Counted from the stretch's first letter, positions 44,240 through 56,402 are shown. The stretch: 64,000 nucleotides of DNA from Helichrysum umbraculigerum (GCA_949592205.1 CATIUR010000002.1:6362501-6426500); one strand, 5' to 3'. Numbers and translations are program-made. Notes: a model not told the origin generated them from the sequence alone.

Positions 44240-45560
44240 AATAGGTTATTTAAAATGCAGTAGAAAATTTAAAATGCAGTAGGAAATTTAAAATGCGGTA
44301 GATGATTATTAAAATGCACTAGAATAACTTTAATGCAGTTGGACAACATATCATCATTTTTTTACAATTGCAATTAACTTAGGGAGCATTCTTATTATTT
44401 TTTTCTGCATTTTAATACATCCTACTTCATTACGTTACCTCTTATTGCATTTTTATTACAATCTACTGCATTTTAATACATTCTACTGCATTGTAAAACC
44501 TCTTATTACATTTTACTTTTTTTACAATTGCATTTAACTTAGGGTGCATTCTTATTATCTTCTACTGCATTTTAATATATCCTACTGCATTTTAATACAT
44601 CCTACTGCATTGCATTACCTCTTATTGCATTTTTATTACAATCTACTGCATTTTAATATATTCTACTGCATTTTAATACATTCTACTGCATTTTAATACA
44701 TTCTACTGCATTACATTACCTCTCATTTTTAATACATACTCTATACAGTAGGAAATTTAAAATGTAGTAGATTATTTTTAAAATGCAGTAGATTATGTTT
44801 TTAAAATATTACCTCTTATTGCATTTTTATTACAATCTACTGCATTTTAATACATTCTACTGCATTTTAATACATTCTACTGCATTACATTACCTCTCAT
44901 TTTTAATACATACTCTGTACAGTAGGAAATTTAAAATGCAGTAGATTATTTTTAAAATGCAGTAGATTATGTTTTTAAAATATTACCTCTTATTGCATTT
45001 TTATTACAATCTACTGCATTTTAATATATTCTACTGCATTTTAATACATTCTACTGCATTTTAATGTATTCTACTTCATTACATTACCTCTTATTGCATT
45101 TTTATTACAATCTACTGCATTTTAATATATTCTACTGCATTTTAATACATTCTACTGCATTACATTACCTCTCATTTTTAATACATACTCTGTACAGTAG
45201 GAAATTTAAAATGCAGTAGATTATTTTTAAAATGCAGTAGATTATGTTTTTAAAATATATTAAATTATGTTTAAAATGCAGTAGATTATGTTTTTAAAAT
45301 ATAGTAAATTACGTTTAAAATGCAGTAGACTGCCTTTCATGCATTATAAATTTAAGAATACAATAGTTTTAAATGTAGTAGACTGACTTTAATGCATTAG
45401 GAAATATAAAATGCAGTAGAATTTTTAAAATGCTTTAGGTTATGTTTATGTTTAAAATAGAGTAGAAAATATAAAATGCAGTGGAAATTTTAAAATGCGG
45501 TATAATATGATAAAAAATGCAGTAGAAAATGTTTAAAATGCAGTAGATTAACATAAGTTA
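44240..45560. repeat. TGCATTTTA repeat array, right block, with higher-order repeats
   Basis: Dozens of TCTACTGCATTTTAATACAT units (about 20-bp period) alternate with inverted AAAATGCAGTAGATT blocks. A unit of about 180 bp, starting TTACCTCTTATTGCATTTTT and including TACTCTGTACAGTAGG, recurs several times between 44620 and 45260. The two orientations can form long hairpins. Confidence 0.95.
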
Positions 45561-45744
45561 TTAACTTATAATGCCGTAAAGTATTAACTTATAACTTATT
45601 CGTTTAAGTTGTACTGGCGTGTGTGATATATGACTATAAACCAAACCACAAAACATATTATATATGTACAGAAACATAGTGAACTAAAAGTTAATAATAT
45701 ATATGATATCAATATTGTTACATAACATCATCGTATGTATCGCT

Positions 45745-45875
45745 AACACAAAATGGATAACAATTCAAGACCCAACAAATACTCTATTAGTCTCGTTAGC
45801 GTCTTCACTAACACAAAATGGATAATAATTCAAGACCCACCAAATACTCTATTAGTCTCGTTAGCGTCTTCACCG
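45745..45875. repeat. Tandem duplication of about 64 bp
   Basis: The unit with AACACAAAATGGATAA and CTATTAGTCTCGTTAGCG occurs twice in direct succession with two or three base differences. Confidence 0.9.
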
Positions 45876-46851
45876 ACTCTTTATTTTGAGCAGCTCCTCT
45901 TCAACTTGAAAATTTGGAATATAGCATATATGCTGGCTGGTCTGCAATTTCCAAAATGACTAAAATGTAAACTAATGGGCAAGAACTTATTTTGTTGAAA
46001 ACGCAAGAGCATGAAACAAATTAATACTACATTTTCTAACCTGCTAGCTCTACTTGTCAATATAACTAAAAAAACAAAGTGAAGGAAATTAATAGTAAAG
46101 GGATGATACACACATTAATTAAGCTTGTTACCTGATGATGGCTACTTATTGTTAGATTGTGAAGATTGCTTCAATGTTTCTAGTATAAGCAATTAATGAT
46201 TGAGACTAACCCACCTTCTTGAAGACATCAATATGTACACATGAATATGAAAGTGTAAAGAAAAATAGTTAAAAAAATAAGAACTTGCATAGAATGTGAA
46301 TATGTTATGCAAGTTAAAGCCAAAATTTAACTATTACAAATTGCAAACCAATAATTACTGCTGCCTCTTCTACTACTGATGCTTCTTGTTTCAGGCCCGC
46401 AACTTCAAAAAAAAGAGAACATGTGCATAAAAATGTATTCCACTGATACAAAGGTATTAGCAATCAGTTGAACATGGTTTGCAATTATGTAACTATAAAC
46501 TATATAGAGGCAATTATAAGCTTCATAGTTAGAATGTTGTTCTATAAATTTAACAGAAAGAACAAACACGGATCGAAACTTAACACTTCATGACCCTGTA
46601 AATTAGAAAGAAGCAAAAAATTTCATGCAAACATTTCATCAAACACTTAATGTGCACTTATAACTATATACTTATATAGAGGCTGGACAATAGTTTCGCT
46701 ATAATACAATTAATAGTTTGAGTACCACCCAGAACCTAGGTTATCGATAAACCAATTCAGTATCATATATCAATATAATTTACAGTAACATACTAATTTG
46801 TTCTATAAGTAACATTATAACTAATAATTAAGCAATAAATTAGTGACTTAC

Positions 46852-47372
46852 ATTCTTCTGAGCTTCTGAAACCATGGAAGGCGAAATTTCACTAGCCGAA
46901 ACAATGGCATCTTCTTTCGCCAATGCAATCGATAACAAACCAGTACCACATCCGGCATCACACACACTAACACCTTTCAATGAACCTTCATCCGTCAGCA
47001 TTTTCATCACACTCTCCACAGTCTTCGCATGTCAAATTCGTATATCCAATTGCACTTTATTAATATCATCTGTATCTCCATATATCTTCTTCCACCGTTG
47101 AAATCCGTCATTAGTAATATAATCTCTCAAGACCTCCATATCACCACCGCTCACTTCCTCCGCCTGTAACTGACGCCGTTTCTCTGGATCAGAAAGTGAA
47201 ATGGCGGCGGTGATTTCCGCGACGGAGCTGCCGCCGATGACCGCAAGCGTTGTGCTGTTGATTGTTTTGTTGTGGTAGTATTTGTAGATCTAGATCCAGA
47301 ACTACGGTTTCCGACTAGGAGCATTTCCGGTGACGGCGGACTGTAGTGGTTCGGTGGTGGTGGTAGTTTCAT
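46852..47372 (-). pseudogene. CHLM: Broken first exon of magnesium-protoporphyrin IX methyltransferase
   Basis: CHLM methylates Mg-protoporphyrin IX with S-adenosylmethionine in chloroplasts, a step of chlorophyll synthesis. On the minus strand, translation across frames gives a possible transit-peptide-like start, then EITAAISLSDPEKRRQLQAE and YITNDGFQRWKKIYGDTDDI. Next come VQLDIRI, a TGA, HAKTVESVMKMLTDEGSLKG and the SAM-binding motif VCDAGCGTGLLSIALAKEDA. It ends SEAQKN before a GTAAGT donor. The TGA (47034-47032) replaces the glycine expected in RIGHAKTVE, and the frame changes between the start and the conserved part. The later exons carrying the rest of the methyltransferase are not seen downstream. 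It is a fragment, probably moved here by a transposon. Confidence 0.75.
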
Positions 47373-47579
47373 GATGGTGGTGGTGACGGTTTGTAGTTTG
47401 TAGCAGGTGGTGGAGGCGACAGTGATGGACGGAAGAATCGATCGTCGATGACTATGATTTAACGGTGTAGTGTGTGTTTTTTATCCATCTGTGTATGTAC
47501 TTTTGTTGCGTTGTGTTTGAGTAGAGAGAGAAGTGCAAGTGGTTAAATTGAGACTGACCATACTGACCGATTGAAAGTG

Positions 47580-47750
47580 ATGTTGTCAAACAAATTTACA
47601 AATTGCCCTTGGATCAAATTTAATTGCAAGCACATCCTTTTTGAGTGATGTGATCTTGACCGTTGAAAATAAATGGAAGGTGGAGATCATGGCTGCTTTT
47701 CTTGCTCCTGTAAATGGAGCATCTCATCTGAACCATACCCTAATAACAAA
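47580..47750. repeat. Possible MULE-type terminal region
   Basis: CTTGACCGTTGAAAATAAATG and neighbouring sequence resemble the ends of Asterid MULE-like elements (compare ATCTCAACCGTTGGAT at 15500). No partner end or target duplication was found, so this is only a hint of what carried the CHLM fragment. Confidence 0.3.
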
Positions 47751-48339
47751 GCGCATGTTATATTTATAAAATATAAGTATCTTACTATTATTATGTATAC
47801 TTTATTATTATCATGTAATAAAATAATTTAATTATTAATTTGTATGTGTCATATATCTTATAGTGATTTTATCTTAATTACAGCTTACTATTTTTTTATT
47901 ATCGATATTATATGTTATCTATATGATAGCTTATAGCCAAATATATACTACTAGTAGTAAACTAACGAGGCATGACATATGAAAAAAATCAACTAATAAA
48001 CTAACGAGGGTTAAGAAATACACAACACTAATGCTCGTACACCTAATAGAAGTCATTGTTTACTTAAATTAACCCTCACGATCGCGGGAGTATACGCTAG
48101 TTTGAATGATGATATAAATATATTACCATAACCGTTGTAATTATAATTATAAAGATACGTTGTCAAACATGTACTAAATCTATTTTTACATGTATTAAAT
48201 GCATTTTTAAATGTATATAAGAAAAGTTTCTGTTCAATAAATACATGTTATTATGTGCCATAGGGGCGCATTTTAGCAAATCCCTTATACGGAGTAATAC
48301 TACGTAAAAGAATAAATAAGAATGTAAGCCTTTTAAATA

Positions 48340-49195
48340 GGGAGAATGTCATATATCCCCTACTTAAACTCTAATTCTCTCAATTTTACCCATTTTTTTT
48401 ATATTTAATCACGATCAATATATTTACATGCACAAATTGTTAGTAACTTAATGACCATCATACCCTTCTCTTCCTCCCTCCAAATATTCCCTATAGTTTT
48501 TCTTCCTTATTGCTTCCATTTACAAAAATCCTTGGTTGTTGCATTAAAAAGAAATTGATGTTCCAATTACTACCTACGTCGATTTTGTATATTGAAGGAT
48601 TGGTACTACGCATGTAATGTTTTGTTGTTGGATTTAATCATTAATAAACATAGTGCAGGTTGTAATTTTCAATTTCATAAACGTCATTTTTCAGCCCCTT
48701 TATGCCTTCATACCTACAGGATATGTATTTGGGCCATTTAGGCTATTTTGTTTTCTCTTACAAGATCTATTAATCGGATTGATGATGCAATCTGAGACAG
48801 TGTACTTGTACTCCCATTTTTGAGTGAATAAAAAGTTGACGTTCAATCAAAAAAATTGCTGAGGTGTTTTGAGACAGTGAGTTCTACTCTATTTTTTTGG
48901 TTGTAATATTTGATGCTCAACAAAATAAAAAGGAAGGAGTTGTAATTTTCGATCGCCAAGTTCATGTGGTTCTTTTCTTGTTTGTTGATAATGTGCAGCA
49001 AGTATAGAATGAGAAGGGTGCAATGGTAATTAGTTCAATAATTTATGTAATTAATTGCATTAGTTATGATTAAACTAAGAAAATGGGTAAATATGAGAGT
49101 ATTATAATTTAGGTTGGGGATATATGATATTGAGGAGTTTAGTTGGGGAAATATGTAACTTAATTGTTTAAATAGGGGATATATGATATTCTGCC
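48340..49195. mobile_element. Non-autonomous MULE, 856 bp
   Basis: Inverted ends GGGAGAATGTCATATATCCC and GGCAGAATATCATATATCCC (second as reverse complement) continue with similarity for about 70 bp, including a TTTACCCATTTT block. Flanks are TTTTAAATA (48331-48339) and TTTAAAATA (49196-49204), a 9-bp duplication with one mismatch. The CATATAT-rich TIR resembles that of the MULE at 496-4849. The interior has no recognisable gene. Confidence 0.8.
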
Positions 49196-49559
49196 TTTAA
49201 AATAATGATAATAATAAATAATAGTAATTTATAGTAACATCAGTACTCAATTACACTAGTAATGGTTGCAATCATGAATGGATAGTAACAAAAAAAAAAA
49301 AGCACATCATAAATTTAAGTCAAAGGGATTATTTGAATGAAGTGCAGGGGCCAATCAAGCATTTGCCCGAATCAAAGTATCAATCACATTGATTAAAGTG
49401 TAATAAAATATGAATTTTCAAATCATTGAATATAGTTATATAATTAAGTAAAAATCAAGTTGAAATCATACATGAATTATCATATATTAGTAAACAAGGT
49501 TTTAAACCCGTGTATAAACACGGATGTTCAAAGTGATATTTTTGTTTGTGTTATATAAT

Positions 49560-49855
49560 ATTTGATGAAAATTATACTAATAGAAATACATTTAAAACCC
49601 AATCCATTCATATATTTTGCATCAAGTATTATATAACACAAACAAAAATATTTAAGGTCAAAATTGAAAAATGAAGACTTCAAAAAGTCAAAACAGGATA
49701 CTTGTAATGGGACAGAGGGAGTATACTACTTCGTAATTCTTTTTTCTTATTTCTTAATCCTTTTGTTTTAAAATAAGTGTCTTATTTCCAAATGCATGCA
49801 GTCACTTTTCTACAAATAACATCTCATCTTTTAGTTTGGAACGGAGGGAGTACCT
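49560..49855. mobile_element. Two truncated Stowaway-like ends
   Basis: GGGACAGAGGGAGTA ends near 49722 and GGAACGGAGGGAGTA ends near 49852. Only the second has a degenerate opposite end (TTAATCCTTTTGTTTTAAAA near 49756). They look like old, partly deleted MITEs. Confidence 0.45.
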
Positions 49856-50523
49856 CTAATCAGAATTAGCTATATCTTTACATAGAAAATAAGCTTTTTT
49901 TCTTTTTTAAATAAAAAAGAAAAGTCGACTAACTAAATGGTTCTTCATAATACGTTGGTTATAAACTATAAAGATATAATCTATTGATCACTGCAAATCG
50001 TATAAATTATTATTAAGTTGTTAAATTGTATAGTAAAATTTGCATAACACAACCTTATTTTCAAACTTTTATTTTTTTATTTATTTAGTCTTTTATTTTA
50101 ATTTTCCCAAAACATCTTCATGGTTAATTGATTAAATCATCTTATGAAACGTAGTATTCATTCCAATTTTTGTTTTTCTGTTTAACTAAAATGTGCACTA
50201 CCTCAACTGTAACACATTAAAAGATTATTCGTGCAATGCGACAGACAATATTTTTTGTTCTACCACGTTGAATCAACCATTATTTCTAAGTTTGTTTGAT
50301 GCACAAATATTAAAGCAATAACATGATGAATGGTAAATAAAAAGAAAGTACTTTTATGTCAAAACTTTTAATATTTTACAACTTCGGATTTCACAATCAA
50401 AATTTTATTTGTAAGTGAATTTGTTAGTTTTCTTTACATTAAGAGTAATAAATTACACGCTTTAAGTGTAATCAGTTACACATGCTTATACATGCGGTTA
50501 TAGAATAAACTATATATATTTAG

Positions 50524-50920
50524 TAGAGGTGGCAAAATGAATGGGTCGGGTCGGGTCAGGTCACGGGTCTAGATGGGTTTGGGTCTAAATGGATCCGAGT
50601 CTAGATGGGTCATTTAGAAGGATAGGTCTAAACGGATCCGGGTCAAATGGGTCTCGGGTCGGGTCGGGTCATCGGGTTCACCAAGCTTTTTTTTTTATAT
50701 GAGTGAAAAATGAAAAAAATGAAATGAGGTGAAAAAAATATATATATACCCGTTAGACCCGTCTAACCCGTTGGTTAATTGTTACACAATTAGAGGTTAT
50801 ATTAAAAAACCTATTTAGACCCATCCAAAAAATGGGGAGGAACCCAACAAACTTATCCCCTCCTAAAAATTAACCAAATTGACCCATAATTAACCAATGG
50901 GTCTAAAATTGTCACCTCTA
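50524..50920. mobile_element. hAT-type MITE, 397 bp
   Basis: The ends TAGAGGTGGCAAAATGAATG and its imperfect inverse ATTGTCACCTCTA are flanked by the exact 8-bp duplication ATATTTAG (50516-50523 and 50921-50928). Eight bases is the hAT length. The inside is made of GGGTC and GGGTCTAAATGG-type repeats on one side and the inverse (GACCC) on the other. Confidence 0.9.
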
Positions 50921-50929
50921 ATATTTAGT

Positions 50930-53314
50930 CAGTTAGATGGTAATAAAGAATTTGGTTCATCCACACAAAGATTGGAATATCTTGATTTGACTGTATTAAA
51001 ACTTTCACATTTTGATTTTAATATGGAAATTGATAAAAAGTGCCCTAAGGGTTTCCTTTAAGGTGCATCAAAATAAGTACATTCAAAAGAATATATTCAT
51101 TGTCCCCTTGAATTTTAAATTTGTCCCCCTAAATTTTAATTAAAGTACAATTGTTTGATGCATATCCAAATAGCTTAAACAAAGCCCTTAGGGCTCTTGT
51201 TAACAAAACCCTTTTAATATATATACTCAGACATTTTTAAATTTAATAATATATGGTTGGAGTAATACATATTACATATACTACATATAGTAAAATTTTG
51301 TGTGAGACTTCATAAAAATTGTTATGGAAGATGTCAAATGTTCAAATAAAAACCACAAAAGGTTCAGAAATGCGAGAACTTTTAAATTGTAGGGATTTTC
51401 ACATGTTTAATGATTCAATCACATATGAATATTGATGTAGACTAAGGTTAAAAGAAAAATAGTTTAAGAAAACCTCTAATTAACCTTTAAAATCGTATTT
51501 ATATTTTTCGTTCAAATGTGCACATTTGATTCGTGCACATGTGAACATTTCATATATTTTATAATTTAACATGCATTTTATGGTTTTTAACTTTTGTTTG
51601 CCAATAATATGAACATTAAATAATATTTATATGTAATTTAATTTGTTGCGTTTACATATATAAAAACAATGTAATTTAAAAGTTTTCGTAGTTCTGTACA
51701 TTTTTGTGGTTCCCGTTTGAACCTAACTCGAAGGAAAATAATTTTAATTTGCAAGAAAAATCCACATTTCATTGATATTTTTATATAAACAATTATAACT
51801 GATATTTTAATATCCATCAATTTGTGACGTTAGTCATGTCCTTTATAAAACGATTACATAATTATAACTTTAGTCATTTTTAACTTAAAAATTAATTATG
51901 ATGTATTAACTTTTATAATTAATTGCATTGATTTTGATTTAAAGTATTTAAACACTCATAATACATATTCAAAAGAGTAAAATAGTCATTTGTATTGTCC
52001 TCTTTTTAAGAGTTTAAGATTTAGGTGTCAAATATTTTATAAAGTAGTATAGATAATTTAACCTTAATAAATTTGGACTATTTACTATGAGTTTATTGAT
52101 ATATCAATCATATTACCATAGAACAATGCACGGATTCAAATCTAACAACCTTCCACTTATTTGAATGTTAAATCCGTATATATACATGAATGAATGTCAA
52201 ATCAAATAATTTTTCATTTATTTGAATGTTAAATCGTGTATACACACAAAGTTTTTATGAGATCATATCGAGATTTAAATTTGTTGATGTTAATATGTAA
52301 TACTCATTTAAACAAACAATAACAATGTTAAATTTTATAGTTTTTAATTTTAAACCCGTATATACACAAATAATTTGCAAGAAGAATTAATAATGCAAAA
52401 TATAGATCTCATTAAGTAGAAATTGAAGTTTTCACTTAATAATTAAATATGAAGATTTTTTCATATGTATTGAGATATGAATTAGAAGGTCAGATCAAAC
52501 TTTGGATGGCAAAATATTACGTACGGAATTTTAAATTTTAAAGATTGGTTTTGATTATTAATAAAGAAAAGATAAGAATATGAGGAGTTTTTTTATTATT
52601 TTTCACGTACGGAATTTTGTAGTCAAACAAAAAATTTTGATTATTTTTCACGGATAAGTTTTCTCCAAGTAGATTTTTTAGGAATATTGAGGAATTTAAT
52701 TGGTCAATTGAAAATTTAATAAAATTAAATCATTTGATTGGTTAATAGGTCTTAAATTTTCAAAAAAAATTGTATAGGGGAGGTTTTCTTTTATTAATAT
52801 TTAGATTTCTCATCAAATATCGGTTTTTAGATGAAAATCAAATGTGAGTATATACAAAATCATATGTGATTATATCACGAATCACATGTGATTAAATGTA
52901 CAAATAAAAATCACATGTGATTTTTAATGAAAACAAATGCAATTTTTTATTTTTTATTTATAACTATAAATGTGGATGAATATTAAGTTGTAATCACGTG
53001 TTAAATAACATATACCATAAATAAATAATCGTGAACAAATTTTTTATTTTCCATTATAAATCACATGTAATTATAATGTAGAATTGGATTAAAAAACGAA
53101 GAAAAAAAATCCGTCGAAAGTATAGCTTATGACATCTCTAATTGAAGAGAAAAGGACGTTGGTTACGAATATATAATTTTTATAATTTATGGACTTACGG
53201 TTTGTGAGATAATTAACCATGTGGGTAAAAATATAATTGGGGTTTGTAGACAAATGGAGCAATCCTATTGGTTCTCCAATTCCCTACTTTTTTTCCATTC
53301 TTAAAAGAACTCAC

Positions 53315-53316
<2 letters not shown>
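50930..53316. other. AT-rich intergenic sequence
   Basis: I recognise no gene in about 2.4 kb. It holds copy 2 of the dispersed repeat (51419-51722) and a few CACATGTG palindromes at 52859-52923. Confidence 0.5.
51419..51722. repeat. Dispersed repeat, copy 2 (partner at 13405-14095)
   Basis: It matches copy 1 on both sides of the SINE that interrupts copy 1, so it shows the arrangement before the SINE inserted. Confidence 0.65.

Positions 53317-53392
<76 letters not shown>
53317..53392. repeat. (TA)n microsatellite, about 76 bp
   Basis: A pure TA run directly precedes the foldback element that begins GGGGTGGGGATAAAA. Confidence 0.97.
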
Positions 53393-53394
<2 letters not shown>

Positions 53395-54243
53395 GGTGGG
53401 GATAAAAAAAATGGTATAAAACACTTTTTGATTTTCAATTCTTTTAAGTTGTGAAATTGTATTTTTTTTGCTTCACATATGATTTTTTTTGTGAACCTTT
53501 ATTTTATTTTGTTTCACATAAAATTTTCGTCATGAACCTTGAATTTTATTTTTTTTTTTATTTCACACAAAGTTTTTAACATTTTCAATTGTAAACCTAA
53601 TTTTTTTTCACATAATTTTTTTTAAAAAAAATTTCACGAAAATTTTAAAGTTTTTTTTATTGTGAACTTTATTTTTTTTTTGGTTCACGAAAAGTTTTTA
53701 ACTTTTTTAACTGTGAACCTTAATTTTTTTTGAGTTCACGGAAAGTTTTAACTTTTTCAATCGTGAACCTTAATATTTTTTTTTTAGGTTCACAAAATGT
53801 TTTAACAAATTTCAATTGTGAACCTTTTTTCAACTGTGAACCTTAATTTTTTTTAGTTCACGAAAACTTTTTTACTTTTTCATTTGTGAACCTTAATTTT
53901 TTTTTGTTCACGGAAAGTTTTTAACTTTTTTAATTGTGAACCTTTTTTTTTCAACTGTGAACCTTAAGTTTTTTTAGATTCACAACAAGTTTTTAACTTT
54001 TTTAATTGTGAATCTTATTTTTTTGTTTTGGGTTCACAAAAAGTTTTTAAGTTTTTTAATTGTAAACCTTAATTTTTTTCTTTTAGTTTTCGAATTTGAC
54101 TTTATTTTATTTTTTTTACAAAAAATATTTTTTTGTGTGAACATTAATTTTTTTGGTTTACTTCAAAAAAAAAAAAAAAAAGGTTCACACCTTAAAATAA
54201 TTGTGAAGGAAAAAGTGTGTTCACCGTTTTTTTTATCCCCACC

Positions 54244-54244
<1 letters not shown>
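53393..54244. mobile_element. Microsatellite-flanked foldback element with GTGAACC repeats
   Basis: The left end GGGTGGGGATAAAAAAAATG and the right end, inverted, GGGTGGGGATAAAAAAAACG share about 45 bp of imperfect inverted sequence. Pure TA runs adjoin both sides (53317-53392, 54247-54315). The interior consists of about a dozen imperfect 50-60 bp units with GTGAACCTTAATTTTTTT and GTTCACGAAAAGTTTTTAAC. There is no coding capacity; the open frames are AT-run artefacts. The layout recalls rice Micron, which sits inside TA microsatellites. Confidence 0.65.
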
Positions 54245-54246
<2 letters not shown>

Positions 54247-54319
<73 letters not shown>

Positions 54320-54385
54320 TTAGATGGAGGGTGGGGATGTGTTTTTACTGTTTTTTTTAGCACCTTGTTTTCACAGGATCCCATT

Positions 54386-54430
<45 letters not shown>
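54247..54430. repeat. Two more (TA)n runs around a partial copy of the foldback end
   Basis: TA runs at 54247-54315 and 54388-54430 enclose 72 bp that contain GGAGGGTGGGGATGTG, close to the end of the element at 53393. This may be a second, mostly deleted copy. Confidence 0.8.
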
Positions 54431-54433
<3 letters not shown>

Positions 54434-55350
54434 CTATCACTTTCTACGTTTTCCCTCATATTAATATCAATGGAGCCACAAAGATCTCAACATCTTTTAA
54501 AAAATTATTCATTCCGAAAAACAAGTATAGTTGAAAATACATCCGATAAAATATAATCAGTTGTTCAATATCTCAAAAGTCTAAAAAATTAGAAAGTATG
54601 ATGTATGCATTTTTAAATTAGATTTCTTTATATATGACAATCTTATCTATAACAATGAATGCACTCATATTCAATTCAGTATCTATTACAATTTCAATTT
54701 AGTCGTTCGTGTTGTCACGAGTCTTAATGCTATACATATACGAATTATTGCATTTTACGTTTAACACACTAATATATATACTAATTTATTGAATGAAATA
54801 AAAGATCTTTTTGGAAGACAAGGAATATTTGATTCCGAAGTAAAACATAAGAAACTTTCAAATAATGCAATGAATCCATGGAAAAACCAAAATAAAATAG
54901 AAATAAAAATAAAAATTCAAATCTATAACAATTTTGATTTAATCACCCGGGTTGTCGTGGGTCCTCACCTAGTTGTATATATAATTATTATTGTTGCAAT
55001 TAATGGAAGAATTTGGCCATCAGGTGTAACTAATAGGTACATATTTTTAGTTATTGATATTTTTGCTTAGAAATTCTAATATAATTTTAATGGTTTATTA
55101 GTATGATTTATTCGATCTTACATGCTACTTGGTAGTTGGTACACAAATGACAAAACCACGTAGATATGTATAAATTTCATGTTTAAAGGGCCTCTCTTTT
55201 TGTTATCATCCCACGAGCCCATTTAATTTTTCGGGCCGGCCTGCTCATGAACACTTCCCAAACTACTGTATTAATTTTGGTGATCAATAAATTTTGTTGC
55301 ATGGAGTAAAATGAGTCATGTTTGTTTCTTTGTGATCTGTGTTACATATT
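54431..55350. other. AT-rich intergenic sequence
   Basis: The open frame 54789-55070 has no recognisable domain. I see no other gene. Confidence 0.4.
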
Positions 55351-55359
55351 AACGTCGTA

Positions 55360-56323
55360 GATAGTTGTTCAAATACGCAGCATCAAATTGGTACGCAGGA
55401 TACGCATCAATCACCGACTACCACGTGTGCCCTCATCTCTGTTCAATCCTTTCGTAATCTTTCTCCTCCTTTCAGGTGACGTTAACTTTCGTTAATTTCC
55501 ATTAACCTTCACCTCATATAGATGATTTCCTTTTAATTTTTCAAAGATTTTGCCCCAAATTCTAACAATTTACTCTTTATTTTTTTTTCAAATTTCGATC
55601 AATTCTTCAATCAAGATGACAACTTTTAATCTTAAATTTGTTTTTCTAGTTGATAACGATGCTTCAGAAACTAAAAATACGAATCTTTATATTCTTTTAA
55701 CAATTTTAATTCTCATGTTTATCATCTCATTAAATGCTTCTGATACACAATAAACACGTATTTCTTTAAAAAAATATTGCAAATGCATTTATATCAATCT
55801 CAACATCTCTATAGATACTTTTGATACACAATAAACACGTATATTTTTTATACACAATAAACACATATTTCTTCACAAAATATGGCAATGTAAATACTTT
55901 TGATATACAATGAACATGTATATTTTTGTAAAAGACTACAAATGCATTTCTATAATGCTCAACATCTAAATAAATGTTTTTGATACACAATAAACACATA
56001 TATTTTCACAAAAATATTGTATACAGTAAATACTTTTGATACACAATGAACAAGTATATTTTTGTAAAATACTGCAAATGCATTTATATCATGCTCAACA
56101 TCTAATTAAATGTTGTTGATACAAAATTGATAGATGAAATACATTGAAATTATAGTCGCTAATTGATACCGTACACAATGCGATTTTAGTACACAATTGA
56201 TTGGGCCAAGTTAACGGAGAATTAACGGAGAGTTAATTATGTTGTAAACTGAAATATGACGTACGCTCCAGATACTTGCGTAGTCTGCGTACGATAATGG
56301 CCCGCGCCCGTGAACCGCTCTCT
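55360..56323. mobile_element. Insertion of 964 bp with a 9-bp target duplication, MULE-like
   Basis: The exact repeat AACGTCGTA flanks it (55351-55359 and 56324-56332). The ends share only weak inverted similarity (GTTCA plus TACGCAG motifs near both ends). The interior has TTTGATACACAATAAACACG-type units repeated about six times at 55740-56060. No protein is recognised. The class is inferred from the 9-bp duplication. Confidence 0.6.
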
Positions 56324-56378
56324 AACGTCGTATGCGTGTGTAAAATGGTGGCTTAGTAGATGGAAAATAATCTACTAT

Positions 56379-56402
56379 TTATTATTATTATTATTATTAT
56401 TA
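56379..56402. repeat. (ATT)n microsatellite
   Basis: About eight ATT units. Confidence 0.95.

Noticed and set aside
42083..47750. A single element joining the TGCATTTTA arrays, the CHLM fragment and the MULE-like end at 47.6-47.75 kb
   Set aside because: I could not find a matching left end or a target duplication, so the parts are listed separately.
53237..54556. Frames rich in YIYIYI in the 53-54 kb region
   Set aside because: Translations of TA microsatellites and T runs.
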